DNA of 64,000 bases from Archilochus colubris (Eukaryota; Chordata; Aves; Apodiformes; Trochilidae), in contig CM041084.1 in NCBI GenBank assembly GCA_023079485.1, positions 70,155,709 to 70,219,708 on the forward strand. The letters run 5' to 3'. The notes under the pieces are model-generated. The model made no database searches. It saw only the letters and a program-made list of their open reading frames with translations, and was not told the DNA's origin. Each line of letters starts with the position of its first letter. The stretch's first letter is position 1. Shown here piece by piece: positions 49,494 through 62,500 of this stretch. The translations under genes were made by a program, and so were the position numbers.

Positions 49494-49615
49494 AATTAAA
49501 AAAAAACCAAACAAAAAAACCCAACCAAATGAAAAAAAACCCCAAACAACAAACAAACAAAAACCAAAAAAAAAAAAAAAAAAAAAAAAGAAAAAGAAAA
49601 AAAATAAATAAATGG
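49494..49615. repeat. A/C-rich then poly(A) low-complexity tract
   Basis: From 49499 to about 49600 the + strand has almost no G or T. It is built of A runs broken by CC and C, such as AAACAAACAAA, and then passes into a long A run with single G interruptions and an AAATAAATAAAT end. Confidence 0.85.
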
Positions 49616-52317
49616 GGTTTTGTAATTTAGGATGTCTAAACACCTCCCATGCTACTGTGAAGATCATGCCTTTCCCCAGCCTAATTAATTGGTCTCAGGT
49701 GCAGATGGGCACTTTAATTGCACCAATGTATCACTGCTGACCAGTCCCAGCCATGCCTGTAGAAGGGGAACAATGCCACTTGTGCAGTTCTTTGTGGAAG
49801 CTCTACAAGGAGGGTGGATAAATCATGAAGGCTCAGTTCTGCAACCTCTTCTCACAAAGAGCAGGATGCCTTGTAAGGAGAAATGTTTGAAGTGCTGGGG
49901 CTAATGGTGAGTAAAATACTCTCAGCATGAGTAAGTATTATGGAACAGCAGATCAGCACATTGTGCCAAACACTTATCTAAAATTAAGTGTTTTCCTCTA
50001 CTTACACCCTGGGATTCTTGTCTCCAATTATATTTGTTTTGTTTGCTTTTGCTTTTTCTGTATGCATTCACGTATTGATAAGAGAGAAGTCTACATGGAG
50101 ACCAAGGAAGGGATAAGGTCTGAGTAGCACAGTAAAATAAAAGCAGTCAGGTGGAGTTCAGGCTATATGCTTAACCTATTATTGTCTTCTGCTGCATTTG
50201 AAGTAGTGATGTACCTAAGCAAGAAAACAAATTTACAATGGCTTAGTTCGCACTTCCTTCTCCAGGAAGAACTAAAATAAGCAAACCGTCGCTGGCAACA
50301 AAGCCAAATTACCCTGAGATGTATTGAAAGGGACCGTGTTGAAATCAAAACACTTGTGTGCTATTAAATGAAAGCAAATCCTCTGTGGCCTGGGACTGCT
50401 GAAGGAATACTGCAGGCAGACATCCAGTGTCAAGTTGCAGGTGTGTGCAGCAGAGTGCTGGCATCCCAGCAGGACAAAATATTCTCTCCTGTTACAGCTG
50501 GTTTTGCTGGACCAGCAGCTGCTGGCATGGCTGCTCTAGCTTTCCACAGGTAAAACCACACCTACCCCTTAGCTAGAGTCCCCTCAGCCTTGTCCTCTCT
50601 CACAGCTCCTCTGCCAGCCCTGCTTTGGCTACTCTCCTTGATGTGCTGTTCCCATTTCCATGTCAGGGCTGAGAGAACAACCCCTCTTCCCAATGCCTGG
50701 CTTTCCTTCAGGCATGAGTTGCTCTGCCCCTCCATGGCCTCCTGTGAGCATCTCTGTGTTAGCCTCCTGCCACAGCATGCAAGGGAGGCTCTTCTTTTAT
50801 CTTCCAGAACTGGGAGGTCCTATTTCTGCTGGCAGTGTGCTTGGGGAAAAGGAGCAGGTTGGAATGTTGTGTGTGCTACAGCCAAAACAAGGGGAGGGTG
50901 AAGACAACCATTGGTGCAGTAGCCTTTAAGCCAGGATCCTGTCCTCTTCCTTCTTCTTCCCTAGCAAATCGGTTTACTAGGTAGAAGAAAAGCAGGAAAT
51001 CGGGCTGTAGGTGTTGCCCTGTGGTTGACAATCTGCTGCCTTAAAAAAATTATTACTTTGCCTATGTTGAGAGCCAGCTCTGAGGGGAAGGTGAAGATTT
51101 CAGCATTCTCTGCTGGCCTGCCTGGCAGTCGGGAAGTGGCTTTCTCATTGTATGCAGGCACCTGAACACAGTTGGGAAGCTAATAGTAGCACTGCTTTTT
51201 GACCTCCTGATAAACACACAGTATTTTTCAGTGCTTGTAGGCAGAATATTGAATGGAGCAGCTTGCTGCTGGCACTGAGCATCCTCTGAAATGCCTGATG
51301 ACTGTGCCCTGCTTAGGTGCTTTGGGCCATGGTAATCAACAAAGCTGAAGGTAGCAAGAAAATTTCCCTTCAAGGTGAGATTGGTGTCAGTGTCCCATTT
51401 CTTTATGGGCAGAAAAGTTCAGCTGTTGGGGTCACCTGCACGCATCTGCTAAGCAGACTCAGACACTGCAGAGGCATCAGGCAGAGGTGGTACTTTCTTG
51501 TTTTCTGGAGATGTAATTTGGCTTTTGGAAGAGTGATGTTATCCTGTAGTACCAGAATATTTGGATGAAACTGGGAAATGAGATAGGATTAGGCTCAGTG
51601 CTGTAATGATCCCTGCTACCTTTAAGTTCTGTAATGCTGTACAGCACAGGCTACATCTGCAAGCCTAAAAGAAAAAAACCCAACAAAACAAAAGAACCTA
51701 CCAGTCCTTCAGATTATACTTTGTGCAGACCTTGTGCAGCAACTATCTTAAAATACCTTCTTAAAAATATGTTCAGGTGTTGTTTTTAAATTAAAGCTTT
51801 GACCTTGATCACTTGAGAATACATGGCTGAATTAAAAATGAACTGCATAAAACTTGTTTAAAATATTGCCATGCATTGTTTAATACAGAAAGACATTTCA
51901 GAACATGTTTTTTATTAAAACTGCTACTAAATTGAATTGAATATTAATGTATTAAAACTATATATATTAACGTAATTAAAACAACTCTTTCATTGCTGTA
52001 GAAATTATTTAATGGTTGATAAATTCAAAAGCAAAGAAAATTAAAATTTCAGACAAACATGCTTTTGACCTTTACTTTGGTAATTTAGGCATCAGTGTTA
52101 GTGAACTGTTCCTCTTGTATGCCTGCATGGGTTTAGTCAAACAGCAAACATGATGGAGGTATCATGTAAATATTGGATAGATTTGTTAATAGCTTTGTTT
52201 GAAAGTGGTTGTGTGAAATTAGAAGAAAAAAAAGTACAGTCAGGTGTTCCTTCACATTTATCCAAAATCTATGTATAAATTCAGAAGTCATGCAAGCTGA
52301 AACATATAATTGTACAT

Positions 52318-52375
52318 TTATATATAATATACACATGTATGCATGTTTGTTCATATATATATGCACATATATGTG
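52318..52375. repeat. TA/CA/TG alternating purine-pyrimidine tract
   Basis: A degenerate microsatellite mixing TA, CA, TG and GCATG units over nearly 60 bp. Confidence 0.75.
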
Positions 52376-55230
52376 TTCATCTTTCATGATATATAGTAAA
52401 ATTTTGCAAGGCATTAACTGAGAAGCCTCTGAAGCCCAGGATAGACTTTTGTAAGGTACAAAAAACTTGTAAGGGAAAAGCTTGCAAAAAACTTCCATCT
52501 AAAATGATAAGGCTGGAAATTTTAGTCTTCAGTGCAACTGTGACTTGGAGCCTTTTGGCTTTGCAAGGAGTGTTCTCTGCTCTTTCACTCTTGTCCATGC
52601 ACATGTATGGATGTGCCTTCTCATATGATGAAACTCCAAATTACTGATAGCAGTACTCTAATGTTAAAAAAACAGCTTCTTTATCTCTTTCATCTTGCAA
52701 AGAATTTGATACGAGTCCTATGCAAATTGAGCTGTATTATACACTGGTGTAACATATGCACGTGAAAAAATATAAAAATGCTTCATCACAAAGCTGGGTG
52801 GACATTATGGCAGACTGCATTTTGTCTGTGAGTATATTCACAACCACACTTTTTTTTTTTTCTCAGCATTCATCAGGAAATTATTCAGAGGTATGTGAAA
52901 GTGAAAAGTATGGTGAAATATGGATCAATGGAGATCACTTGGCTTTGGTTTCTTTTTGCTGATTGATTTCTTTTTTTATAATTAGAAATAAAAATGCATT
53001 TGTTGCCACTGCCCTCTAAAGATGGTTGCTTTGGCTAAGCATTTGAGGGAAGCAAACACAAGTGTGAATCCTGAACTCATTACCTGGTTAGCAGAGCAGC
53101 TGGGGTAGTTTCTAGTGTGTGTTTGCTGCCACCTGAATGCCCGTGGACTTTTGCTGATTTCTGGTTCTTCTGTTGATTACCGGGACCTTCCTTTTCCACT
53201 GCAACACTTCTTGGACTTTTTTCTCTTGAGCTTCTCCAAAAGGCAGCTGCTGCTAGCCCTCAAATGGACTGGAAACACTGCAGAGGACTAATTGGTATAC
53301 TTAGGTAAGTTGCATAACATGGAGCTGAATGGGCAAAACATTCTGTGTGAGACCTCATGCTGGGGTCTTACCAGGTGAAAGATACCAGGCTTTGACACTT
53401 GGAGGCAGGGATGTTGCTGGGAGAAGGGCCACTTGCATCACGCACATACGTACATCACCTAAACCGAACTGCTGGGATTTCTTGCAATATAGCAAGTCGT
53501 GTCATATTATTCCTTATCCTCTCTGTGGGTCTTTCATTTGTTTCCCCACACCTGCAGTGTGATGGTTCATTCTACTGCGCTTGTGGTTGCCACCTCAAGC
53601 AGGAGGAGAAAACGCATCATTTCCAGCCTAAATCCTGCCCATGGAGTTTTGGCACCATGCAAAACAGCCCAGGTCCTGACTAGAAAACACCTGGCAGCTA
53701 GAGGATGGGCTTCTTTCCACTGATGTTTCCCAGAACAGAGACTGTCAAGTGGAAAAATGCGACACAGCTGTGTTTGCTCCTTGGAAGGGTATGGGCTGTG
53801 CAGTTGGAGGGAAAGAATGCTGGGTTTCTCCAAAGCACTGTGCTTCCAGCCTCTATGGTTTTGCCCCTGCCAGCTGGAGCTGCGCAGCTGCTTTCAGCCA
53901 CAGGCACTCAGCTCTGCTCTTCCAGAAAGCTTGAGGCTCAGATAACATCTTTCTCATTCTTTGCTTGTAAATCATCCAGGAGAGATGGTGTTTACCTCCA
54001 GATTTAAGAACTGTTCTTATTACAGTGTCTGCAGATTGGGCTGATTGCAAGAATAAGTTGGATGAAGAAAACAGACTACCCTCTGGCCTTTCAGAGCAGC
54101 AGAGAAGCTGCCCCCTAGAAACCATCAAGGATGTGTACCTTTTTCTCCCATTTTGAGCCAAAGGGCAGTTACTCTCCTATTAGCTTTTCTGTGAGCTGAC
54201 TTTCAGTGTATTGATTTTATGACCTTTCAACTGCTGTCTGTCAGTCTCCTGTGCTGACAGCTTTACAAGTATCGCTTGTATGGTCAGAGCTCAGAAAATG
54301 CTTATCTCTGGTTCTTTCAGAGTCAAATGGGTTCACAAAATCCTCAGGGCTGGATGACATCATTTCTCACCTCTAGCAACACTGTACTTCACAGGTCAAA
54401 TCAATGCAGCTGCTCAGAGAATCGGAACAACTCAGGACACAGAACCAGCCTTTAGTGTCCATTTCTTCTCTCAGTGAAATTAGGAGGAAATTCTTCCAGG
54501 ATCAGAGTGGCTACCTGTGTGTGCACATTTGTTCATGTACTCATCTAGTGAAACCTGGCTGTATGCCATTTAAGTTGAATTCTGCATCTAAAAATAGCTT
54601 TATTTGCAGAAATGTGGTTTGCTTTGTTTGTGTTTGTTCCTTTATCCCTGACTGATTGTTTCTGTCTGTCAGCAGCAACAAAGCCTCATTGTTTTGGTCC
54701 TCTGACTGGGATGCAGTAAACAGATCCAATTTTCAGAAAATGCTGAGCCTCCAAGCCCTTGAGGTATCTGCCCATTAGAAGATTTCACCTTGGCTGACCC
54801 AAAATGGTGGGAGTTGCACTCTCTCCCCATAGTTATATTGGTGTCAGGTGCAGCTTTCTGCAACCTGATAATTTAAGCCCACTTGGTTTGTGATTGCCAA
54901 GGAAAAGTAGATTGCTCTTCATATACTCATCTTGACTTTTTGTAGAAAATAATGCCTCTACTTTGCCAAGTGGTCTCTCACTTTTGTTCACTCTCATCCT
55001 GCTGACCATTCATCCTCCATCCACCAGGCTCACAAACAACCTCATTTTTCATGACTGCTTCCCCATTTGTTGACACTCCAGGCTCCTGCCCATTGCTCTC
55101 GCTTGGCAAGAAACTCATTCACATTCCATATTCAAAACCCACAGTGTGATTCATTGAACAGAAAAGTGCTTTTGCTTTGCACTGTTTGTCTGAGACTGAC
55201 CTGGAGGATGACGTTATAAATGAGCTCTTA

Positions 55231-55252
55231 CATCTGAATTGCATCTGAATTG
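55231..55252. repeat. 11-bp perfect tandem duplication
   Basis: CATCTGAATTG occurs twice in direct succession. Confidence 0.9.
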
Positions 55253-56164
55253 CTTTGCCCTGCTTAGCAAAGTCAGTAGAAAATGGCAAGGAGCTTTTAG
55301 TCTTGAAGGGGGGGTCAGCCGCTTCTCCAGAGACTCTCTTCTTACTGTTCTTATCTCTTTGCTGACTTCTGTTGCAAGAGCTGTACCAGTTTCTGATTCT
55401 AGGCTCATGAGGGAGATTTTTGAAAAGGATTTTTTGCTAGTTTAACAAAAAAAAACCCCACAAACCAACCCTTAATAATAAAGCAACAGAAAGGAGGTGG
55501 TATTACAAAAAAAAGAGGGATGAGTAGGACTGGAATTGTTGTAAACTGACAATACCGTGCTCTGATTTTGCTGAATCAAGAGGTTCCAGATTCCAGATAA
55601 TTAAACTTGATGGGAAAATTCACTCCTCAATGGTAGAATTCAACTTAAAAAGTTCATATTATTATCTATATTATTTATTGTTCATTCAGACCAATATTCC
55701 CAATTCGGATATGTGACTATTTTTGATGCACATCACTGAAGGGGAATAACCAAAGATCAGTTTGGTTTCTGTCTTCCACATACTAACGTGAAAATATTGC
55801 CTCAGTTTGATGTCTTGTTTTTTGGATTTACTCATCTCTCTTAAGTTCAGTCATATGGTGTATCCATTGTGTATCCAGGCCTCAGTCAAGACCATTGACA
55901 TGACTAATGATCAAGTCTTATAGAGTTGCCCAATACTACTTGAAGTACTAAGACACAGTGAGTCTTGATATCATGGTAGAGATTAAGTACATTATTACAT
56001 GCAGTAGCTATTGTCATGCAGAACATCCCAGCTCATTACATAAAAATGCCTTTTTTTCCCCCAAAGTAATATTGAGGTAAAGGATTTTAAATTTGACATC
56101 TAGAAGAAAGCTGTCCTCAGAAGTGTGATCAGAAAAGCTTGTGAGCTTTCCTAACACCTGGTAC

Positions 56165-56192
56165 AATTCACTGATATGAATATCAGTGAATT
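56165..56192. repeat. Perfect inverted repeat, 13-bp arms and 2-bp centre
   Basis: The left arm AATTCACTGATAT at 56165-56177 and the right arm ATATCAGTGAATT at 56180-56192 are exact reverse complements with GA between them. No mobile element or gene is attached to it. Confidence 0.9.
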
Positions 56193-57273
56193 AAGTCTAA
56201 AGTAATGCAATTGGCTGATAAAGAGAAAAGTTTGTTCTATTACAGAAAAAAAGTGAAAGTGTCTAACAAACCCAAGCACAGGTGAAATAGGTGTCAAACT
56301 TTTGGTGCCTTAACAGTTGAAAAGTGAAGCTTCTTGGTATTAGTAAGTTACAGTTAAAGGTGTAAATAGGCTTTGATGGCGTGTAGTACTAGTCTCAAAA
56401 AACCCCACTGGGATTCAGGCATGAGAACTTTTTACAAAGCAGGTGAGGGATGAGAGAAAAGAAGGATAAAAAGGAAGAAGGAGTTGTTTTTACTTTGGGA
56501 GTACTGAAATGTCGATAATACTTGTGACTTGTTTACTGATTAATCAATAGTTTCTGACCTATGCTATATCTGGCCACGGTGAGATTGTTACAGAGTCTTC
56601 TGGTGTCTGCCCTTTCAGAAGGGTTTTGGAAAACTAAAGAGGAAAACAAAGGCAGTGAGAGTGAGTGGTTTTTGGGGGCTGGGAATCTGGTGTTGAAACA
56701 AGACTTAAGTATCTCAGTTTATTTTATCAGCAATGAGAATCAAGAAGTGACAGGTTTACAGTGCAGAAGTTCCTTCAAGGAGAGAGAGTAATGAAGTCTA
56801 GACAAGCGTGTGACATGATCTTGTAGCTGAAAGCTAAAATTACACTAGCAGAGACAGCAAATAAAGCAGAGATTTTGAACTAGGAGCTCTGTGCAACAAC
56901 ATAAAAACCCCAGAGACTTCTTTTTTTCCCCCATCCTTCTGACATTCACGTCACCCCTTTGGAAAGTGTACTTCAGGTACAAGATACTGGTTCCAGTACA
57001 AGATTAGGTAGGTGATCACTGATTACTTTTTTAAAATACAGAGAGCCATACTGGATTGATTAATCACTGCTTTTTTTGGCCTTCAGCTCTGTGAAAGTAT
57101 CACACACACTCCATCACAAAGTATTCAGCAATAAGTATCATTCTATATAATTTGTTCAGATGTAGTATGTTCTCTCTGTATAGTGAATGAAGGCTGTAAA
57201 AGTGACAGATACTCTCCTGGCTCTTTTAGAATTCAGGTCCCTCTCCTATCAGCTCAGAGTTTAAGTCTGAGAT

Positions 57274-57304
57274 TGTGGATGCTGCTTTGTGGATGCTGCT
57301 TTGT
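57274..57304. repeat. 14-bp perfect tandem duplication
   Basis: TGTGGATGCTGCTT occurs twice in a row with a partial third TGT. Confidence 0.9.
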
Positions 57305-59470
57305 CATGCAGTCTGTAACTTTCATCACTGTTATCATTTAGATGTCGGATTTCAGTTTCAGACTTGGATGTTATCACAGGATTTGGTCACAATGACATCA
57401 TTCCTGCCATGCCAGACACAGGTAGCATGTTAAACAGTGCTGAACCAAGTGTGGTGTTTTTCATGGCTCACACATTTGCTGTCACCTAAATTCTAAACTT
57501 CTAGACCTTGAACACTAACCTTGAGACATCATTGTCCCATGATTAATGTATATAAAGTGTTAATTTCTGACATGAAATGGCTAGTGATACTTCGTACAAT
57601 ACAAACTCATTTCTATGTTACATTTTTTCTTTAAGGGAAAAAAAAAATTTCATAACTTTATTCCCCTGTTCCTGTTATTTTTATGTTTATAAGGAGTGAC
57701 ACAGTAGAGACTTGGAAAAAGCATTTGAAATTCTAGATATAAGGTAAAGAGATGCAAATAGTGTCTAAAAGAGTAAGGGGAACACAAAATAGGACTTACA
57801 CTTGCTTAGTTGTTCTTTGGTTTTGGAAATTAAAGTGGAGTCTGGGAAGCTTTCCTCCTGGATGGGTGTGGGAGCTGCTCTTCTTCGGTACACAGGAAGT
57901 TAACTGTAGGTACGAAGGTGTCCTGATGTCAGGCTTAGCTCTTTATCATGTGTTCCACCTCAAAGTGAAATCCAGTAATTTCACCTTGATGGAGAGGGAT
58001 GTGGAGTAATTAGTGCACCAGGGTTTTCTGATCAGGATGCTGTAGAAGTCTTAGCCAGAGGGAGGTAGAGTGAACAGGCATTTGAGCAGCAGGAGGTAGG
58101 TGGGAAGAGGATACAAGCATGAAGAAAAAGATGCAGGGAATGAAATCAGAACAGAGCACAGCTGATTTGGGGGGGGGTCAGGGAAATTTCTGTAACCACT
58201 TTTTCTAGCCTGCTGGGCTGAACTTAGAGCTGGCCACACACCAAAGTCAAAGAGCTGCCAAGTCAGTTCAAGCCATGTCTGTGTAAAGAAGGAGCCTTGT
58301 GAAGGCAGCCCAGCTGTACAGCCAGTGCTCTGACACTGCTCACATGCACCAGGAGGTGCAGGCAGATGGCTGGGTTGAAGGCTTGAGCTGCAAGTTGCAG
58401 GGAGGAGTGGGCAAAGGTCTCTCTCTGAGCCATGGAGATGGAGCTGGCTTCCCTTAAGGTGCACAGCAGCACTGCCAACATGGTGGCACTGAGCTAATGA
58501 AGCCCACCATGAGGATGCACAAGCACCCTCAGTTCTGCCATGGGTTTCTTGCCTGCTTGGTCTTAGAGCCTGGTAGCAGCTCTTTTAAAACAGTTTGTGT
58601 ATGTGGGATAGACACATTTTCTCCATTTCTGTGTGCCTTTTTCTCAGAGAGTAAGCATCTGTGACTTTAAAACACTGGGCTTCCTGAGTCATGCCAATTC
58701 CATCTCACTTTTTTGAACTGGGAAGCTACAGCAACTGGTGTAACAAAGCTCACATATTTCACCTGGGTAATTTCTAATATACTGGGAAGCAGGAGAGAAC
58801 ATCTGTGTGTGTCTTGATATGAGGCCAATTTAAGCCCAAATGAAAGATTTCCATTGATTATAACACAGTTTAAATCTGATCTGTAATGCCTACTAAACAA
58901 TAAACCATGTTGTGATCCTTTAAAGTCATCACTGTCCTATAAAATTGGGGGAATTAGTCTTATTTATTATCCCTTCCACTCAAGCCTTTTGGGGATAGCA
59001 ATGCATTCAGTTTTAATGACAAAGAAGATACAGCACACAATGGCTTTGGAAAACCACAAGAAGAAAGGGTCTGTGTATGTGATTGACTCAGTTTATATCA
59101 TTCTAAGTACCTATTGTGGGACAGGAATGATTTAGTGAAAAGTTGTGGAGGAAACCTGATGACAGTAGACCTGGTATTTCATAGCTAAATAATGGATAAA
59201 AATTAAAAACATAATAGAATGATGTCAGACTTTTTGTACTGGCTTTTCCCCATTAGAGCTCAATTTCAGCATGAATACAATTACCTGGAATAGGCCACTC
59301 TGGAGGGCAGATGGGGAAATCCATCCGTTTTTTCAAAATTGATGATGGAAGGATAATAGCTACTCTTTAGCTAAAACTGCAGCTTGTTATTTCTTCAAGC
59401 TCAGATTTTACTGCTAAGACTATGACATACTTGAGGCTGGTACTCTGCAGTTTCATTCTTCATTGTCATC

Positions 59471-59535
59471 TCATAGAATCATAGAATTAGCCGGGTTGGA
59501 AGGGACCTCAGAGATCATCTAGTCCAACCCAATCT
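59471..59535 (-). mobile_element. CR1 retrotransposon fragment (3' end)
   Basis: TCATAGAATCATAGAAT followed by GGGTTGGAAGGGACCTCAGA and ATCTAGTCCAACCC is the reverse complement of the avian CR1 3' end. It belongs to the same general subfamily as the copy at 22694 and is better preserved at the GTCCAACC motif. Beyond about 59535 the sequence no longer looks like CR1 to me, so this too is a severely 5'-truncated copy. Confidence 0.9.
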
Positions 59536-62500
59536 TGACTGTCTAAAACTGCCTCTAACATTTGAATGAAGAAAAACAGGAACAAATCAACAGCACATAT
59601 CAGAGTTCCTCATGTCTTTCTCAACACATTCTATTTTTAGTATACAGTATTATCTGAAATACTATTAGTTGTAGAAACATTTATGTTACAGTTAGTGCTC
59701 AGTACAGTTACAAAAATAAACTAACCTGTGCATTTCAGAATAGTAGAGTCATCCTATAATATGAAAGTCTTGCCCATGTGTCCTCAGCCTTGCAAGGACA
59801 GCTTGGGAGCAGACGACTGACAAGTTTCTTCTTTTCAAACAGTATTATTTAAAACCCACAGGCATCAGAAATACTGAGATTACCACACCAAATTCCCTCT
59901 ATGGGCCTTAAACCACAGTAGCCAAGCACATCATATTATTTTCTCTCAGGAGATCTGTTGTGTCCTCACAGCAGACTTGGAAGTTCCCTGCTCTCACTCT
60001 CAGAGGCTGTGATACTGATGGAAGCCAGCCCAGAAAGTCCTGCGTGAGCAGACTGCCCCTTATCTCCCTGTAGGCTAAATGTGGATTGTATCTTGATTAT
60101 TTGCATGCTCTGGATAGGTACCTATCTTTGAGTGGCAGCAGAAATGTATTTTTCTATCGAGTGGTCCTTCTCACAGAATTGTTTTCTGGATTGAACACAC
60201 AGAAGGTGCCTCCTAGTTCAGTAGCAGTCTGCATCTGCTCTATACCAGTTTTGGCAGCTCCTGCAAGTTGATGCAGTTAGTGGAGCAAGAAGCATTTTAC
60301 ATGATGTAAAATTTCCCTCTGAGGTCAGAAAGAGCTAGCTTTTTCTAGAAAGCTCACACTTGTATGAATTTTTTTTTTTGTAGGTTCATTAAAGTTTCAC
60401 TTATTAAACAGATTCACACAGTCTGTAAATTTTAGGTCCTTTTTTTGTTCAGGCTTATATGATTGGGAAGGGGTCAGGTGGAACAGGACCTTTGCTATTG
60501 CTTGAGTGGCTTCTTCCTAATTTCTCTGAAGATAAAGGCCAAAACATTTGTGCTCACATGCTCTCATAACTGGATTTGGCAGATACCTCTTTTGGCTGCA
60601 CAGTAGATTGTCAACAGGGGATATCACAGCTACTTCTGAAGGGTTTGAGCTCATGCTGCCTTGGGGTATTGATAGGTGACAGTGACGTGCAAATCATCTC
60701 CCCTCAGGCACATCCATTCTACTCAGCAGAAACTGTTTTCTAGTTTTGTGTGATTACATTCCAAGGGTCCATGAAGGCAGCAATCCCATGCTGCTAGTCA
60801 TGTGTGAGCATTCTTTATGAACTGCCTTTCAAAACAAAAGGGCAAAGTGGAGTTTTATAGTAAAAATGAAGTTTGCACTGCGACAGAGGAGAGTCCCCTT
60901 CTCTGACGCCAGTCAGTGTGCACATACATCTCCACAATGGCTTTGCTTACTCCTTGCTCAGAAATCCTGGGGTATTCATACTTCAGAAGCATACTGGCTT
61001 ACTGAATGACAGGCTGTTACTGACTGAAGAGAGGGCAATAATTCCCCCTTTGTAATCCATTCTTGAAGACTTCAAGACAGAAATTTCCCATGGCAAAGGC
61101 AAAATATTCTATTTTGCCTGACTAGGGAACCAGCACCTTAATATGCAATCTTTTAAGCTGGTTCAGGTCTTGATGCTCACAGAACTGATGTGCATTAAGA
61201 ATTACACACTGACATCTCCTTCATCAAATGAAATTACTATATTGGACTCATTTCTTAGCAGAAGACTCACTCTACTTTATAATTCCAGCAAGAGCTGATC
61301 CAGAGTATTCTGGTTTATACTCACTGGTAGTCATTTAACTCTTTTTATTAAAAAACTTTGCATGGTGTTATGTGTGGTTCAGTAGAACACATTCTCTACT
61401 GGCTATAGTGATAGCTTAAAGATAAATAATGGTATTCTCAAAATTGTTTGAATTTTGTTTATAGCTACATTTAACACCCCAGTAGTAAGGCATAGTTCTT
61501 TAAGATATGTGAAATCATCTTTAGGTTCTTGAAGGAATGAATTTAGACATTACTTTGAAAACTAATCTGATAGATTTACTAGTAGCAAGAGAGTAAGGCA
61601 GATAAAAACCATCATGAGTAAACTCACCCTTTTATTGAGGAGGTTCATCTTTCAAACCCTTCTGTGAAATTACTTTGCAGACCGTCAGTCCAAAATTCAG
61701 CTGATGTAAATGAACTTCTCATTACTGATAAACAAGAAGTGTGGTTTTACACTAAGTATGTTTCCTCATATCTATTGCAGTTCTTCACAACATGTATATG
61801 TAATTCCATAAATTTTGGAGGGAGATCCTTGTAGCCCCACGTCAAAAATGATGTCTCCAAGGTTTGGCTAAAAATCCTGTTCACCAGATGTGATAGAGGT
61901 TTAATGAGTTACATTTTTCCAGTTCATCGAGGGTCATGAAACTCCTTGATGATTATAAAATAAATATATGAGCTTGCAATACTCCTAAAATTATTCCTCC
62001 TTAGATGCACACAGATCTTACCTGCCATTGACATGACTTGGCACATGAATGTCTGTTAGATTTCACTGCATTTTAATTTCCAAGTAATTTTCTTTCTTGA
62101 CATTGACTAGCAGTCCAACCATCTTGGCACTGATGGTGAAAATATGTTGTTGTGGCTCTTCTTTAAGGTCATTTTCTGTAGTTCTCATGGCTCACCAGAA
62201 AATACTCCCAAGATTTCTGAAACAGCTGATAGCATAAGAGATTTACTGCACAGGTACCCATGAGGAAGAGCCCTGCGCTTTCTAAGCTGTGCTCTAGTCC
62301 AGTCTCCCCTCAGCACCTCATGTATCAGACTAATTACTTCAGGTCTACAAGTTTCCATATTTGGGCATTTACCATTTTGAGAAGGGTCACTCCAGCCTGT
62401 TTGAATCCCAAGAGCTTGCACCCGAACCAAGGAAATAACTCTGCTTTAAATACCTTTCCATATCTGCACCTTATTTTTTTTTTTTCTTTCTTCCTTCCTT

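Larger units (their letters stand above)
49616..59470. other. Non-coding intergenic DNA
   Basis: This is AT-rich unique sequence. It holds a TA/CA alternating tract near 52.3 kb, an AT-rich homeodomain-motif-like patch at 51.8-52.05 kb, small perfect tandem duplications near 55.24 and 57.28 kb, and the inverted repeat at 56165-56192. Open frames are short and without domains. Confidence 0.55.

Noticed and set aside
49386..49667. Phe-rich hydrophobic open frames opposite the A/C tract
   Set aside because: They are translations of the low-complexity tract and would otherwise look like membrane proteins by accident.
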